Shown: positions 41,445-50,445 of the stretch, one piece after another
Layout of the letters: every line of letters starts with the position of its first letter
Position numbering within the stretch: the first letter of the stretch is position 1
Assembly (NCBI RefSeq): GCF_001720135.1
Contig: NZ_MCRJ01000001.1
Coordinates: forward strand, 1-64,000
DNA from: Methylobrevis pamukkalensis
Lineage (GTDB): Bacteria; Pseudomonadota; Alphaproteobacteria; Rhizobiales; Pleomorphomonadaceae
DNA length: 64,000 nt
Reading direction: 5' to 3'
Made by a program: the position numbers and the translations under genes
Notes under the pieces: generated by a model
Told to the model about the DNA's origin: nothing
Database searches by the model: none
Seen by the model: the letters and a program-made list of their open reading frames with translations, nothing else

Positions 41445-42233
41445 TCACTCCCGCTCGATCTGCTCGCCGGTCAGCCGCGCCACCTCTCGCGGGAGCTCCA
41501 GATGCGGCATGTGGCCGATGGCGGGGAAGCGGTGGAGGGCGACGGTGCCGGGGAGGCCGTCGGCCTGGTGGGGCGGGAGGACGCGGTCTTCGAGGCCCCA
41601 GATCACCTTCACCGGAAACGGCATCGTCGCCAGCGCCTCGCGCGGCAGGGTCTTCTGGGTGTCCTCGCCGAGGATCGCCTCGGCGATCGTGGCCAGCGCC
41701 TCCACCCGCCCCGGTTCGGCATGCTCGCGGGCGATTTCCTCGGCCATGCGGCGCGGCAGGCGGGCTTCGGGGCCGAAGAAACGGGCGGCGAGCGGGGCGA
41801 CCTCTTCGGCGCTCGTGGCGCGGGCATAGGCGCGCAGCAGGCCGGTGTCGATCTCGGTGCCGAAGCCGCCGGGGGCGAGCAGCGTCAGGCTCGCCAGCCG
41901 GTCTGGCGCCTTCAGGGCGATGATCATCGCCGTCGCCCCGCCCATGGAATGGCCGACGAGGTGGACACGCGGCAGGCCGAGGCCGTCGAGGCTCGCCAGC
42001 ACCGCCGCCGCCGAGACCCCCGCATGGCCGATCGGCCGCACGGCGAGCGCGCGGCCATGGCCGGGCAGATCGAAGGCGATCGAGGCGCGGCGGCGCTCCA
42101 GCGCGATCTGCAGGTTGGTCCACCCCTGCGCGCTGCCGGCAAAGCCGTGCAGCAGCACGACCGGCGGGCGATGGTCCATGGTGCCGCGCGTCACATGCGG
42201 GAGGAGGAAGGGCGAGGGGGCTTCGGAGGTCAT
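41445..42233 (-). CDS. Alpha/beta-fold hydrolase
   Basis: A 262-residue alpha/beta hydrolase. The oxyanion-hole segment is VVLLHGFAGSAQGW, the nucleophile elbow is VGHSMGG near residues 96-102, the acid is in VIWGLEDRVLP and the catalytic histidine is in IGHMPHLE. It resembles 2-hydroxymuconic-semialdehyde hydrolases and acetyltransferase-like hydrolases, but no specific substrate can be named. The ATG at 42233 (MTSEAPSPFLL) is chosen; longer frames would enter the divergent VOC gene's upstream region. Confidence 0.85.
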   Translation of the reverse strand: MTSEAPSPFLLPHVTRGTMDHRPPVVLLHGFAGSAQGWTNLQIALERRRASIAFDLPGHGRALAVRPIGHAGVSAAAVLASLDGLGLPRVHLVGHSMGGATAMIIALKAPDRLASLTLLAPGGFGTEIDTGLLRAYARATSAEEVAPLAARFFGPEARLPRRMAEEIAREHAEPGRVEALATIAEAILGEDTQKTLPREALATMPFPVKVIWGLEDRVLPPHQADGLPGTVALHRFPAIGHMPHLELPREVARLTGEQIERE

Positions 42234-42376
42234 GCGGGGCTCGATGGCGGGGGCGAGGACGGTTCTCGATAGCGCCTCCTGCAGCCAGCGCAAGCCTCGA
42301 GCATCTGGCCGCCCGCGCCCAACCGGCATAATCTCCATTCCGCCCGGACCCCCCAATGTCCGGCAGGGAGGCAGAG

Positions 42377-42796
42377 ATGACGCAGACGATGCCGCGGCCC
42401 GCGATCATGCCGGCCTTGCTCTACCGCGATCCGCGCGCGGCCGTGGAGTTTCTGGCCCGTGCCTTCGGCTTCGAGCCCCGGCTGGTGGCGGCGGACGGGG
42501 ACGGCGGCATTGCCCATGCGGAACTGGTGCTCGGCGGGGCGATGGTGATGGTCGGACCGGCGCGGGACGAGGGCTTCGGCGCCTTCGTCGGCGTGCCCGC
42601 CGAGGTCGGCAAGGCCACGGCCGGCATCTATGTGGTGGTGGCCGATCCGGACGCGGTCCATGCCACTGCGGTTGCGGCCGGGGCGGAGATCCTGCTGCCA
42701 CTCACCGATCAGGATTATGGCGGCCGCGATTTCACCTGCCGCGACCCGGAAGGGCAGATCTGGAGCTTCGGCAGCTACGATCCCTGGGGTGCCTGA
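42377..42796 (+). CDS. VOC-superfamily (glyoxalase/bleomycin-resistance-like) protein
   Basis: A 139-residue protein with the paired beta-alpha-beta-beta-beta units of the vicinal-oxygen-chelate fold: PALLYRDPRAAVEFLARAFGF, GGIAHAELVLGGAMVMVG, and the closing DYGGRDFTCRDPEGQIWSFGSY. Related proteins include PhnB-like and glyoxalase-like members with varied activities, so no function is claimed. It is divergent from the alpha/beta hydrolase, 143 bp between starts, and 121 bp before cobD. Confidence 0.82.
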   Translation: MTQTMPRPAIMPALLYRDPRAAVEFLARAFGFEPRLVAADGDGGIAHAELVLGGAMVMVGPARDEGFGAFVGVPAEVGKATAGIYVVVADPDAVHATAVAAGAEILLPLTDQDYGGRDFTCRDPEGQIWSFGSYDPWGA

Positions 42797-42917
42797 GCGG
42801 CGGAGCATGGACGGCGGGCTGCGCATCGGCCGTCCGGCGCCCGTCGTGCCGCATTTACAGGCGAGCAGAATCCGGGCACTCCCCGCAGGTCGCCGCCGTC
42901 CGTCTCCGGAACCCGTG

Positions 42918-43895
42918 ATGCCCGATCCCGCGCTTCTTGCCCTGCTCGCCCTTCTCGCACTGGTCGTCGAGGCCTTCGCCGGCTATCCGGACGCAGTCTA
43001 TCGACGAATCGGCCATCCGGTGACGTGGATCGGCGCGCTGATCGCGGTCCTCGACACGCGGCTCAACCGCGCGGACCTGTCCGACGGCGCGCGCCGGGCC
43101 GGGGGTGTCGTGACGCTGCTGATCCTGCTGGTCCTGTCGGCGGCGGTCGGCGTCGGGCTGCACGCGCTGCTCGGGTCCGGGCCGTTCGGCCTTGCGCTGC
43201 TGGCGATCCTTGCCGCGACCCTGCCGGCGCAACGCAGTCTCGACATGCATGTGAAGGCGGTGGCGGACGGGCTTCGCGTCGATCTCGAAGCGGGGCGGGC
43301 GGCCGTGGGCATGATCGTCGGGCGCAATCCGGCGTTTCTGGACGAGGCCGGGGTGGCCCGGGCCGCGATCGAGAGTCTTGGCGAGAACTATTCCGACGGG
43401 GTGGTGGCGCCGCTGTTCTGGACGGCCGTGCTCGGCCTGCCGGGCGGGATCGCCTACAAGGCGGTCAACACCGCCGACAGCATGATCGGCCACAGGACGG
43501 AGCGGCACCGCGCCTTCGGCTGGGCCGCCGCGCGCTTCGACGATCTCGTCAACCTGCCGGCCTCGCGGCTGTCGGCGCTGTTCGTGGTGCTGGCGGCGCT
43601 GACCCTGCCGGGCATGTCCGCGCAGGGGGCTGTGCGCGCGGTGCGGCGCGATGCGCGTCATCACCGCTCGCCCAACGCCGGCTGGCCGGAGGCCGCCTTT
43701 GCCGGGGCGCTGGGGCTGCAGCTCAACGGGCCGAAGGTCTACGGCACCGTCCACACCGAGGACGCCTACATGGGCGACGGCCGGCGCGAGGCGACGGCGG
43801 ACGACATCGACCGGTCGCTGACGCTCTATCGCCGGGCGCTGCTGGTGGAGGGCATCGTGCTGGCCACGGTCGTGATCGCCCTGCTGGTGTTCTGA
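42918..43895 (+). CDS. cobD: Adenosylcobinamide-phosphate synthase CobD/CbiB
   Basis: A 325-residue inner-membrane enzyme that attaches aminopropanol (phosphate) to adenosylcobyric acid in cobalamin synthesis. Family marks are HPVTWIGALIAVLDTRLN near the start, IESLGENYSDGVVAPLFW near residues 152-169, GLPGGIAYKAVNTADSMIG and the C-terminal LNGPKVYGTVHTEDAYMG. Several hydrophobic segments fit its membrane location. cobK is convergent, 29 bp away. The pathway product serves ethylmalonyl-CoA mutase encoded about 4 kb downstream. Confidence 0.94.
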   Translation: MPDPALLALLALLALVVEAFAGYPDAVYRRIGHPVTWIGALIAVLDTRLNRADLSDGARRAGGVVTLLILLVLSAAVGVGLHALLGSGPFGLALLAILAATLPAQRSLDMHVKAVADGLRVDLEAGRAAVGMIVGRNPAFLDEAGVARAAIESLGENYSDGVVAPLFWTAVLGLPGGIAYKAVNTADSMIGHRTERHRAFGWAAARFDDLVNLPASRLSALFVVLAALTLPGMSAQGAVRAVRRDARHHRSPNAGWPEAAFAGALGLQLNGPKVYGTVHTEDAYMGDGRREATADDIDRSLTLYRRALLVEGIVLATVVIALLVF

Positions 43896-43924
43896 GCCGG
43901 CAAAGACTCGTTTGTCGCGCGGCG

Positions 43925-44652
43925 CTATGTCCCGCGGATCCAGTCCAGAATCGCAGCCGGATCGTGCAGCGTGGTCGCTTCCGGCCGTGGCGGGGGCGTG
44001 ACCATGATCACGTCGAGGCCGAGGTCGCGGGCGGCGTCGATCTTGGCGTAGGTCGCCGGGCCGCCGCTGTTCTTGGACACCACCACCTCGATCGCCGCCT
44101 CGCGCAGCAGGCGCGTCTCGCCGGCCACCGTGAACGGGCCGCGCGCCAGCAGCAGCCTTGCCCGGGGCAGGGCGGCCAGCGCCTCCGGCGGATCGATGCT
44201 GCGCACCAGATAGTCGTGATGGGGCGCGGCGGCAAAAGCGCCGACCTCCTGCCGGCCGATGGTGAGCAGCACGCGGCGCGGCAATTCGCCCAGAACCATC
44301 GCGGCGGCAGCGGCGTCCGGCACTTCGGTCCAGCGGTCGCCGGGCCGCTGCTGCCACGGCGGGCGGGTGAGCACGGCGAAGGGCAGGCCGGTGAGGCGCG
44401 CCGCCGTCGCCGCGTTGTCCGAGATCTGCGCCGCGAAGGGATGGGTGGCATCGACGAGGTGGGTGAAGCCCTCGGCCCCGAGGAATTCGGCAAGTCCCGC
44501 CACGCCGCCGAAGCCGCCGATCCGGGTCGGCAAGGGCAGGGGCGCGGGCGCGTGGTGCGGCCGGCAAGCGAGATGGTGGCGGCGATCTCAGGCGTTGCGG
44601 CGAGGAGGCCGGCAAGCGCGGTGGCCTCCTGGGTGCCGCCGAGCAGCAGCAC
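43925..44652 (-). CDS. cobK: Precorrin-6A reductase CobK, frameshifted in this sequence
   Basis: NADPH-dependent reduction of precorrin-6A in aerobic cobalamin synthesis. The N-terminal nucleotide-binding segment VLLLGGTQEATALAGLL and the later FTHLVDATHPFAAQISDNAA, KNSGGPATYAKIDAAR and DVIMV are typical. One G is missing near 44545: SLAGRTTRPA should continue PLPLPTRIGGFGGVAGL. Restoring it gives 242 residues if the GTG at 44652 is the start, which is normal. An upstream ATG at 44739 would add 29 residues and almost touch the divergent DUF2177 start, so it is less likely. Confidence 0.87.
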
Positions 44653-44745
44653 GCGGGCGATTTTCCCGTCCGGCCGGGGATCCGCGGCGTCGCCCGCGGC
44701 GTATTGAGACAAAACCCTCTGGCCGGACCGGACCGTCATCGCCCC

Positions 44746-45150
44746 ATGCGCCTCGTCTACCTGCATCTCTCGACGCTCGCCGTCTTCCTCGCGCTCGACT
44801 TCGTCTGGCTGTCGACGATGACCTCGCGGCTCTATCGCCCCGAACTCGGCGCCCTCGTTTCGCCGGAGCCCAAGCTCGGCGCGGCGGCGCTGTTCTACGT
44901 GCTGTTCGTCGTCGGCCTTCTGTATTTCGCCGTGGTGCCGGCCGCCCGCTCCGGCGTGGCCCTGCACGCGCTGCGCGACGGAGCGCTCTACGGCTTCTTC
45001 ACCTATCTCACCTACGAGATGACCAGCTACGCGGTGATCGCCGGCTGGAGCCGGCTGGTGGTGGTGGCCGATCTTGCCTGGGGCACCGTGCTCGGCGGCC
45101 TCTCGGCGCTGGCCGGCTTCTGGATCGCCCGCCGCTTCGGCCTCGTCTGA
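44746..45150 (+). CDS. DUF2177-family membrane protein
   Basis: A 134-residue protein with four hydrophobic segments (LSTLAVFLALDFVWL, ALFYVLFVVGLLYFAVV, YGFFTYLTYEMTSYAVI, TVLGGLSALAGFWIA). The arrangement and the wording DFVWLSTM and DGALYGFFTYLTYEMT match DUF2177. Function unknown. The ATG at 44746 puts the first membrane segment at the N-terminus. Confidence 0.85.
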   Translation: MRLVYLHLSTLAVFLALDFVWLSTMTSRLYRPELGALVSPEPKLGAAALFYVLFVVGLLYFAVVPAARSGVALHALRDGALYGFFTYLTYEMTSYAVIAGWSRLVVVADLAWGTVLGGLSALAGFWIARRFGLV

Positions 45151-45175
45151 GGCCCCGCGCCTCGTGAACTGCGGC

Positions 45176-45538
45176 TCACGGCATGCGGATGACGTAGAGC
45201 TTGCGGGTGGTCTCCACCACCTCCCACAGGCCGGTGAAGCCGGGGCGGATCACGAAGCTGTCGCCGGCGTTCAGCCGGTGCGGCGCGTCGACGCCGTCCT
45301 CGTGCAGCAGCGAGATGCCGGCAAGGATCGAGCAGAACTCCCATTCGTCATAGGAGACGCGCCAGATGCCGGGCGTGGCCTCCCAGATGCCGGAAAAGGT
45401 CTTGCCGTCGGCCGATTCCTCGACGTTCCAGGTTCGGAAGCGCGGCGCGCCCTTGACCACGCGGTCCGCCTCCGGCTCGCCGTCCTCGGGCACGATGTTG
45501 GTGAGGTCGAAGGGGACGAAGCGGGACGGGTCGGACAT
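45176..45538 (-). CDS. Cupin-domain protein
   Basis: A 120-residue single-domain cupin of the EutQ/DUF861-like (cupin_3) group. The fold is seen in FSGIWEATPGIWRVSYDEWEFCSILAG and GDSFVIRPGFTGLWEVVETTRKLYVI, with the family-typical Trp-rich strand. Classical metal-binding HxH cupin ligands are absent, so it may not be an enzyme. It is convergent with the DUF2177 gene. Confidence 0.83.
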   Translation of the reverse strand: MSDPSRFVPFDLTNIVPEDGEPEADRVVKGAPRFRTWNVEESADGKTFSGIWEATPGIWRVSYDEWEFCSILAGISLLHEDGVDAPHRLNAGDSFVIRPGFTGLWEVVETTRKLYVIRMP

Positions 45539-45613
45539 CTGGGGTGGGCTCCCTTGCGGATCATGCCCGGAGGATAGGCGCCGCGCCGCGGAAGGTCCAG
45601 CCGGGGCCGGATC

Positions 45614-45970
45614 TCAGCCCTTCGACTTTCGCGACAGGCGCACGGCGTTCGCCTGCACGCGGCGCGAGACGGGATGCAGGACGCGGGCGATCGCCTTCTC
45701 GTGGCCGGCGGCAAAGCGCATCGGATTGAAGGTGCCGGCGCCCATGGCCCGGGCAGAGCCGAAGGCCATGCCCCACATCGCGTCCTGGATGGCGCGCGAG
45801 CTTTCCATCACCGCGTCGGATTTTTCCTGCATGGCCTGCATCACTTCGCGGGTGGCGGCCGGCGAGGTGCCGGCACCCATGAAGCTCGGCATGCGCATCG
45901 CCGCCACATAGGGCGCGAGGGCGAGGCTCATCATCTGGCTGGCGATATGCGGCGTGCGCGTGCGGGACAT
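45614..45970 (-). CDS. Hypothetical protein with helical, phasin-like appearance
   Basis: A 118-residue protein that I cannot assign to a family. The middle is helical and amphipathic (AATREVMQAMQEKSDAVMESSRAIQ, read here as EVMQAMQEKSDAVMESSRAI), flanked by Met-rich segments and a basic tail RRVQANAVRLSRKSKG. The pattern of small, Ala/Met-rich helical protein resembles granule-associated phasins, but this is inference. The ATG at 45970 is chosen over starts within low-complexity Pro/Arg sequence upstream. Confidence 0.6.
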   Translation of the reverse strand: MSRTRTPHIASQMMSLALAPYVAAMRMPSFMGAGTSPAATREVMQAMQEKSDAVMESSRAIQDAMWGMAFGSARAMGAGTFNPMRFAAGHEKAIARVLHPVSRRVQANAVRLSRKSKG

Positions 45971-46079
45971 CGGCGATCCTCGGGGCATGGGCGTTGCCGG
46001 CGGCAGCGTCGCTGGGGGCCTCCCTCGACGCGCGGGAGGGTCGATCGTTCCCCCCTCGCGAAAATTCTCTTCGGCGACC

Positions 46080-46301
46080 TTACCAGTGCGGCGGCGGCGG
46101 TTCCGGCGCTCCATCGCCGGGCGCGCCCTGTTCGGCTGCGGCCAGGCGCTCCGACAGGGTGGAGACCAGCCGTTTCAGCGTGTCGATCTCGGCCCATTGC
46201 GCCGTGATCGTGCGGTTGAGATCCTCGATCGCAAGATCCTGATAGGCGACCTTCGCCTCCAGGTCGTCCAGCCGTGCGGTGTCGCCTGTCCCTGTCGTCA
46301 T
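46080..46301 (-). CDS. slyX: SlyX-family protein
   Basis: A 73-residue protein: a single predicted coiled coil (about residues 9-56, LDDLEAKVAYQDLAIEDLN then LKRLVSTLSERLAAAEQ) followed by an acidic linker and the terminal PPPPHW, equivalent to the PPPHY ending common in SlyX proteins. The biochemical function of SlyX is not known. Confidence 0.88.
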   Translation of the reverse strand: MTTGTGDTARLDDLEAKVAYQDLAIEDLNRTITAQWAEIDTLKRLVSTLSERLAAAEQGAPGDGAPEPPPPHW

Positions 46302-46648
46302 GTCCCGTCCGTGCCCTCGCCGGCGTCGGCCCTGCCGCGGTCTCGCCGGGCAGCGGTCCGCTTATAGCGCCGGACGAGGGCAGAGGCGATCCTGATGATG
46401 GGGGCCGACGGGTCTGTGTCCAGGACGCGGGTTTCCTGAAGCTGATCCCATTGCGCGTATGGTTCTGTGAGACGTCACGCCATGGGGGAATAGGAACGCA
46501 CTGCCCTCCCATCGTCCTGGCAGGGCAAACCCGGCAGTGACGGCGGAAAGGCCCCGCCCTTGCGCGATCCTGTGCGCTCGGGGCTCGCCCGCCTCGCTCT
46601 CGGACACTCGGGTGACCGCCGTCGCCGCCCTGCGGCGACGGCGCCTTG
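46302..46648. other. Intergenic region between slyX and ccr
   Basis: A 347 bp gap. It contains the ccr hairpin and a G/C-rich stretch at about 46450-46580 with short stems (for example TGCCCT...AGGGCA at 46502-46528) that could belong to a structured RNA. I could not match it to 6S, SRP, tmRNA or a known riboswitch. No reading frame in it is convincing. Confidence 0.35.
46618..46643 (-). terminator. ccr: Hairpin directly after ccr
   Basis: Arms CGCCGTCGCCG and CGGCGACGGCG (11 bases, perfect) around a four- to five-base loop, starting 6 bases past the ccr stop on the minus strand. There is no T tract, so it may stabilise the 3' end or act with Rho. Confidence 0.6.
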
Positions 46649-47925
46649 TCAGCGGCCGGCCTCGATGACGTCTTCCAGCGTGCGCAGGCCGGCGCGGGGC
46701 GAATTGACCAGCACCGCCATGTTGCCGGGGGCGTGCTGGTTCTTCCACATCTTCATGTGCGCGAGCGGGATCTGCTCCCAGCCGAACACCTCGGACATGC
46801 AGGGATCGACCCGGCGGTCGAGCACGAAGCGGTTGGCCTCGGACGCCTGCTTGAGGTGGGCGAAATGCGAGCCCTGGATACGTTTCTGGTGCATCCAGAC
46901 GTAGCGCGCGTCGAAGGTGATGTTGAAGCCGGAGGTGCCGGCGCAGAACACCACCATGCCGCCGCGCTTCACCACGAAGGAGGAGACCGGGAAGGTCGCC
47001 TCGCCGGGATGCTCGAACACCATGTCGACGTTGACGCCCTTGCCGGTGATGTCCCAGATCGCCTTGCCGAATTTGCGGGCCTCGGCGAACCAGGTGTCGT
47101 AGTCGGGCGAGCCGACCTTGGGCAGCTGGCCCCAGCAGGAAAAGTCCTTGCGGTTGATCACGCCCTTGGCGCCGAGACTCATCACGTAGTCGCGCTTGGT
47201 CTCGTCGGAGATCACGCCAATGGCGTTGGCGCCGGCGGCGGCCGCGATCTGCACCGCGAACACGCCGAGGCGCCGGAGGCGCCCCAGACGAGCACGTTCT
47301 GGCCCGGCTTCAGCGCATGGGGCTGGTGGCCGAACAGCATGCGGTAGGCGGTGGCGAGCGTCAGCATGTAGGAGGCCGATTCCTCCCAGGTGAGGTGCCT
47401 GGGCCGCGGCAGCAGCTGCCGGCTCTGCACCCGGCAGAACTGGGCAAACGAGCCGTCGTTGGTCTCGTAGCCCCAGATGCGCTGGGTGGGCGAGAGCATC
47501 GGGTCGCCGCCGTTGCACTCCTCGTCGTCGCCGGCGTCCTGGTTGCAGTGGACGACCACCTCGTCGCCGACCTTCCAGCGGGTGACGCGCGAGCCGACCG
47601 CCCAGACGATGCCGGAGGCATCGGAGCCGGCGATGTGGAACGGCTGGCGGTGGCCGTCGAAGGGCGAGATCGGCTGGCCGAGCGAGGCCCACACGCCGTT
47701 GTAGTTGACGCCGGCCGCCATCACGAGCACCAGCACCTCGTCGCTCTCGAGGCTCCAGGTCGGCACGGCCTCCAGCTGCATGGCGGTGTCCGGCGGGCCG
47801 TGGCGGTCCTTGCGGATGCACCAGGCCCACATCTTCTCCGGCACGTGGCCGAGCGGCGGAATCTCGCCGATGTCGTAGAGGTCCTTGGTCTCGGGCCCCG
47901 ACTGTCGCTTCGCAACGGCGTTCAT
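46649..47925 (-). CDS. ccr: Crotonyl-CoA carboxylase/reductase, frameshifted in this sequence
   Basis: Catalyses NADPH-dependent reductive carboxylation of crotonyl-CoA to ethylmalonyl-CoA, the defining step of the ethylmalonyl-CoA pathway. It belongs to the MDR (zinc-free alcohol-dehydrogenase-like) superfamily. Family marks are MWAWCIRKDRHGPP, CNGGDPMLSPTQRIWGYETN, the nucleotide-binding LVWGASGGLGVFAVQ and VFEHPGEATFPVSSF. One G is missing near 47272, inside that GASGGLG loop. Restoring it gives 425 residues, a normal length. The ATG at 47925 starts MNAVAKRQSGP. It is divergent from the ecm gene. Confidence 0.95.
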
Positions 47926-48245
47926 GGCTTGGTCTCTCGTTGGGGTCGGATCGGCGCGCCGCGGCTGTCGTTGCTGCGGCGCGGTCGGTTTTCCCAGCAT
48001 GCGCACGGGCCTTCGGGCTTGCGTAGTGGGCAACACGTCGCATGCGGCGAAAGACCAAATGCTTCCGTGCGGATGCTTTTCAATTGTGCAGGCACCAAGT
48101 CGCGGCAGTCGCGGGCGGGGTGCGTCCAATTGTTGCTGGCCGATGGAAGGGCTTTTACCCGGCCCCCGCGCCGGCCTATAGCAGAAGAACTTGGGTCCCG
48201 CGGTGCAGCACGCCCGCGTGACGGCGCATGCGCGAGGATCTGCCG
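47926..48245. promoter_or_regulatory. Divergent promoter region ccr / ecm
   Basis: A 320 bp region between the two signature ethylmalonyl-CoA-pathway genes. It contains the word CAATTG twice in similar settings (TCAATTGTGC at 48080-48089 and CCAATTGTTGC at 48126-48136), 46 bp apart. These could be binding sites for a shared regulator. No coding sequence is supported. Confidence 0.4.
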
Positions 48246-50225
48246 ATGAGCCCGACGAAGGACAAGCCCTGGATCATCCGCACCTATGCCGGTCATTCGA
48301 CCGCGGCGGCGTCCAACGAGCTCTATCGCTCCAACCTTGCCAAGGGCCAGACCGGCCTGTCGGTCGCCTTCGACCTGCCGACCCAGACCGGCTACGACCC
48401 GGACGACGCGCTGGCGCGCGGCGAGGTGGGCAAGGTCGGCGTGCCGGTCGCCCATCTCGGCGACATGCGCGCGCTGTTCCGCGACATTCCGCTGGAGCGG
48501 ATGAACACCTCGATGACGATCAACGCCACCGCCGCCTGGCTGCTGGCGCTCTATGTCGCGGTGGCCGACGAGCAGGGCGCCGACCGGGCCGCCCTCAACG
48601 GCACCACCCAGAACGACATCATCAAGGAATATCTCTCGCGCGGCACCTACGTGTTCCCGCCGGCGCCGTCGATCCGGCTGACGATCGACATGATCTCCTG
48701 GACCTACCAGGCGATGCCGAAGTGGAACCCGATGAACGTCTGCTCCTACCACCTGCAGGAGGCGGGCGCGACGCCGGTGCAGGAGCTCGCCTTCGCGCTC
48801 GCGACCTCGATGACCATCCTCGACGGCATGAAGGCGTCGGGCGCGGTGCCGGCGGCCGAGTTTCCCGCCGCGGTCGGCCGCATCTCCTTCTTCGTCAACG
48901 CCGGCCTGCGCTTCGTGACCGAGATCGCCAAGATGCGCGCCTTCACGGAGCTCTGGGACGAGCTGCTGGAGACGCGCTACGGCGTCGACGATCCGAAGAT
49001 GCGCCGCTTCCGCTACGGCGTGCAGGTCAATTCGCTCGGCCTCACCGAGCCGCAGCCGGAAAACAACGTCACCCGCATCCTGATCGAGATGCTGGCGGTG
49101 GTGCTGTCGAAGAATGCCCGCGCCCGCGCGGTGCAGCTTCCCGCCTGGAACGAGGCGCTCGGCCTGCCGCGCCCGTGGGACCAGCAGTGGTCGCTGCGCA
49201 TGCAGCAGATCATGGCCTTCGAGACCGACCTGCTAGAACACGAGGACATCTTCGACGGCAGCCACGTGATGACCGCCAAGGTCGAGGCGCTGAAGGACGA
49301 GGCGCGCGCCGAGCTCGCCCGGATCGAGGCGATGGGCGGGGCGATCGCCGCGGTGGAGAGCGGCTACATGAAGCGGGCGCTGGTGGAGAGCAACACCCGC
49401 CGCCTTGCCGCCATCGAGGGCGGCGCGCAGATCGTGGTCGGCGTCAACCGCTTCACCGAGACCGAGCCCTCGCCGCTCGCGGCCGGTGCCGACGGCGGCA
49501 TCCTCACGGTGCCGGAACACGTGGAGCCCGAGGCGATCGCGAAGATCCGCGCCTGGCGCGAGAGCCGCGACGCCGGCGCGGTCGAGGCGGCGCTGGCCGC
49601 CCTGAGGAGCGCCGCGGCGGAAGGCCGCAACATCATGGAACCCTCGATCGCGGCGGCAAAAGCCGGGATCACCACCGGCGAATGGGGCCGCTGCCTGCGC
49701 GAGGTGTTCGGCGAATACCGGGCGCCCACCGGCGTCGGCGCGGCGGCCTCCGCCTCGGCCGGCGAGATCGACAAGGTCCGCGCCGCGGTGGACGCGGTCT
49801 CGGAAAAACTCGGGCGGCGGATCAAGTTTCTCGTCGGCAAGCCGGGCCTCGACGGCCATTCCAACGGCGCCGAGCAGATCGCCGTGCGTGCCCGCGACTG
49901 CGGCATGGAGGTGGTCTACGAGGGCATCCGCCTGACGCCGGCCGAGATCGTCAACGCGGCGCTGGAAGAGGGCGTCCACGTGGTCGGCCTGTCGATCCTG
50001 TCGGGCAGCCACCTGCCGCTGGTGCGCGAGGTGATGAAGGGCATGGCCGAGAACGGCCTTGCCGACGTGCCGGTGGTGGTCGGCGGCATCATCCCGCCGG
50101 AGGATGCGCGGGCGCTGAAGGCGATCGGCGTCGCCGCCGTCTACACGCCGAAGGATTTCCAGCTCACCGACATCATGGCCGATGTGGTGCGGATCGTCGG
50201 CGGGGGGAGCGCCGCCGCCGCCTGA
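48246..50225 (+). CDS. ecm: (2R)-ethylmalonyl-CoA mutase, B12-dependent
   Basis: Adenosylcobalamin-dependent isomerisation of (2R)-ethylmalonyl-CoA to (2S)-methylsuccinyl-CoA. It is a single-chain, 659-residue mutase: an N-terminal TIM-barrel with TGLSVAFDLPTQTGYDPDD, RMNTSMTINATAAW and NGTTQNDIIKEYLSRGTYVF, and a C-terminal cobalamin domain with the DxHxxG-type motif GLDGHSNGAEQIAVRARDCG near residues 540-559. Assignment as Ecm rather than methylmalonyl-CoA mutase rests on the shorter single-chain length and on its neighbour ccr. The ATG at 48246 (MSPTKDKPW) is used; a start at 48228 is possible. Confidence 0.93.
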   Translation: MSPTKDKPWIIRTYAGHSTAAASNELYRSNLAKGQTGLSVAFDLPTQTGYDPDDALARGEVGKVGVPVAHLGDMRALFRDIPLERMNTSMTINATAAWLLALYVAVADEQGADRAALNGTTQNDIIKEYLSRGTYVFPPAPSIRLTIDMISWTYQAMPKWNPMNVCSYHLQEAGATPVQELAFALATSMTILDGMKASGAVPAAEFPAAVGRISFFVNAGLRFVTEIAKMRAFTELWDELLETRYGVDDPKMRRFRYGVQVNSLGLTEPQPENNVTRILIEMLAVVLSKNARARAVQLPAWNEALGLPRPWDQQWSLRMQQIMAFETDLLEHEDIFDGSHVMTAKVEALKDEARAELARIEAMGGAIAAVESGYMKRALVESNTRRLAAIEGGAQIVVGVNRFTETEPSPLAAGADGGILTVPEHVEPEAIAKIRAWRESRDAGAVEAALAALRSAAAEGRNIMEPSIAAAKAGITTGEWGRCLREVFGEYRAPTGVGAAASASAGEIDKVRAAVDAVSEKLGRRIKFLVGKPGLDGHSNGAEQIAVRARDCGMEVVYEGIRLTPAEIVNAALEEGVHVVGLSILSGSHLPLVREVMKGMAENGLADVPVVVGGIIPPEDARALKAIGVAAVYTPKDFQLTDIMADVVRIVGGGSAAAA

Positions 50226-50310
50226 GGGCGTGTCCTGTGCTCCATATCCCCTGACAGGTCAGGAGGTATGGAGGTTACGGCCTGACCGGCCGGCGCCCGT
50301 TCGGGCGCTT

Positions 50311-50356
50311 GCCTTCCCGCAAAGCCGACCTGCCGGTCAGGCTTTTGCGGGAAGGC
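50311..50356. terminator. Long hairpin between ecm and the EamA gene
   Basis: A 46-base near-perfect palindrome whose arms start GCCTTCCCGCAAA and end TTTGCGGGAAGGC, 86 bp after the ecm stop. A smaller hairpin (GCGCCCGTTCGGGCGC at 50293-50308) lies just before it. Either may end the ecm transcript; no clear T tract follows. Confidence 0.55.
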
Positions 50357-50445
50357 CTGAAATGCGCATGGCAGCCCGCAACCTGTCCGGGATTCCAAAG
50401 GCCGTCTGACGCGGCTATGACTGCGCCCTTCATACGGGAAGGGTC

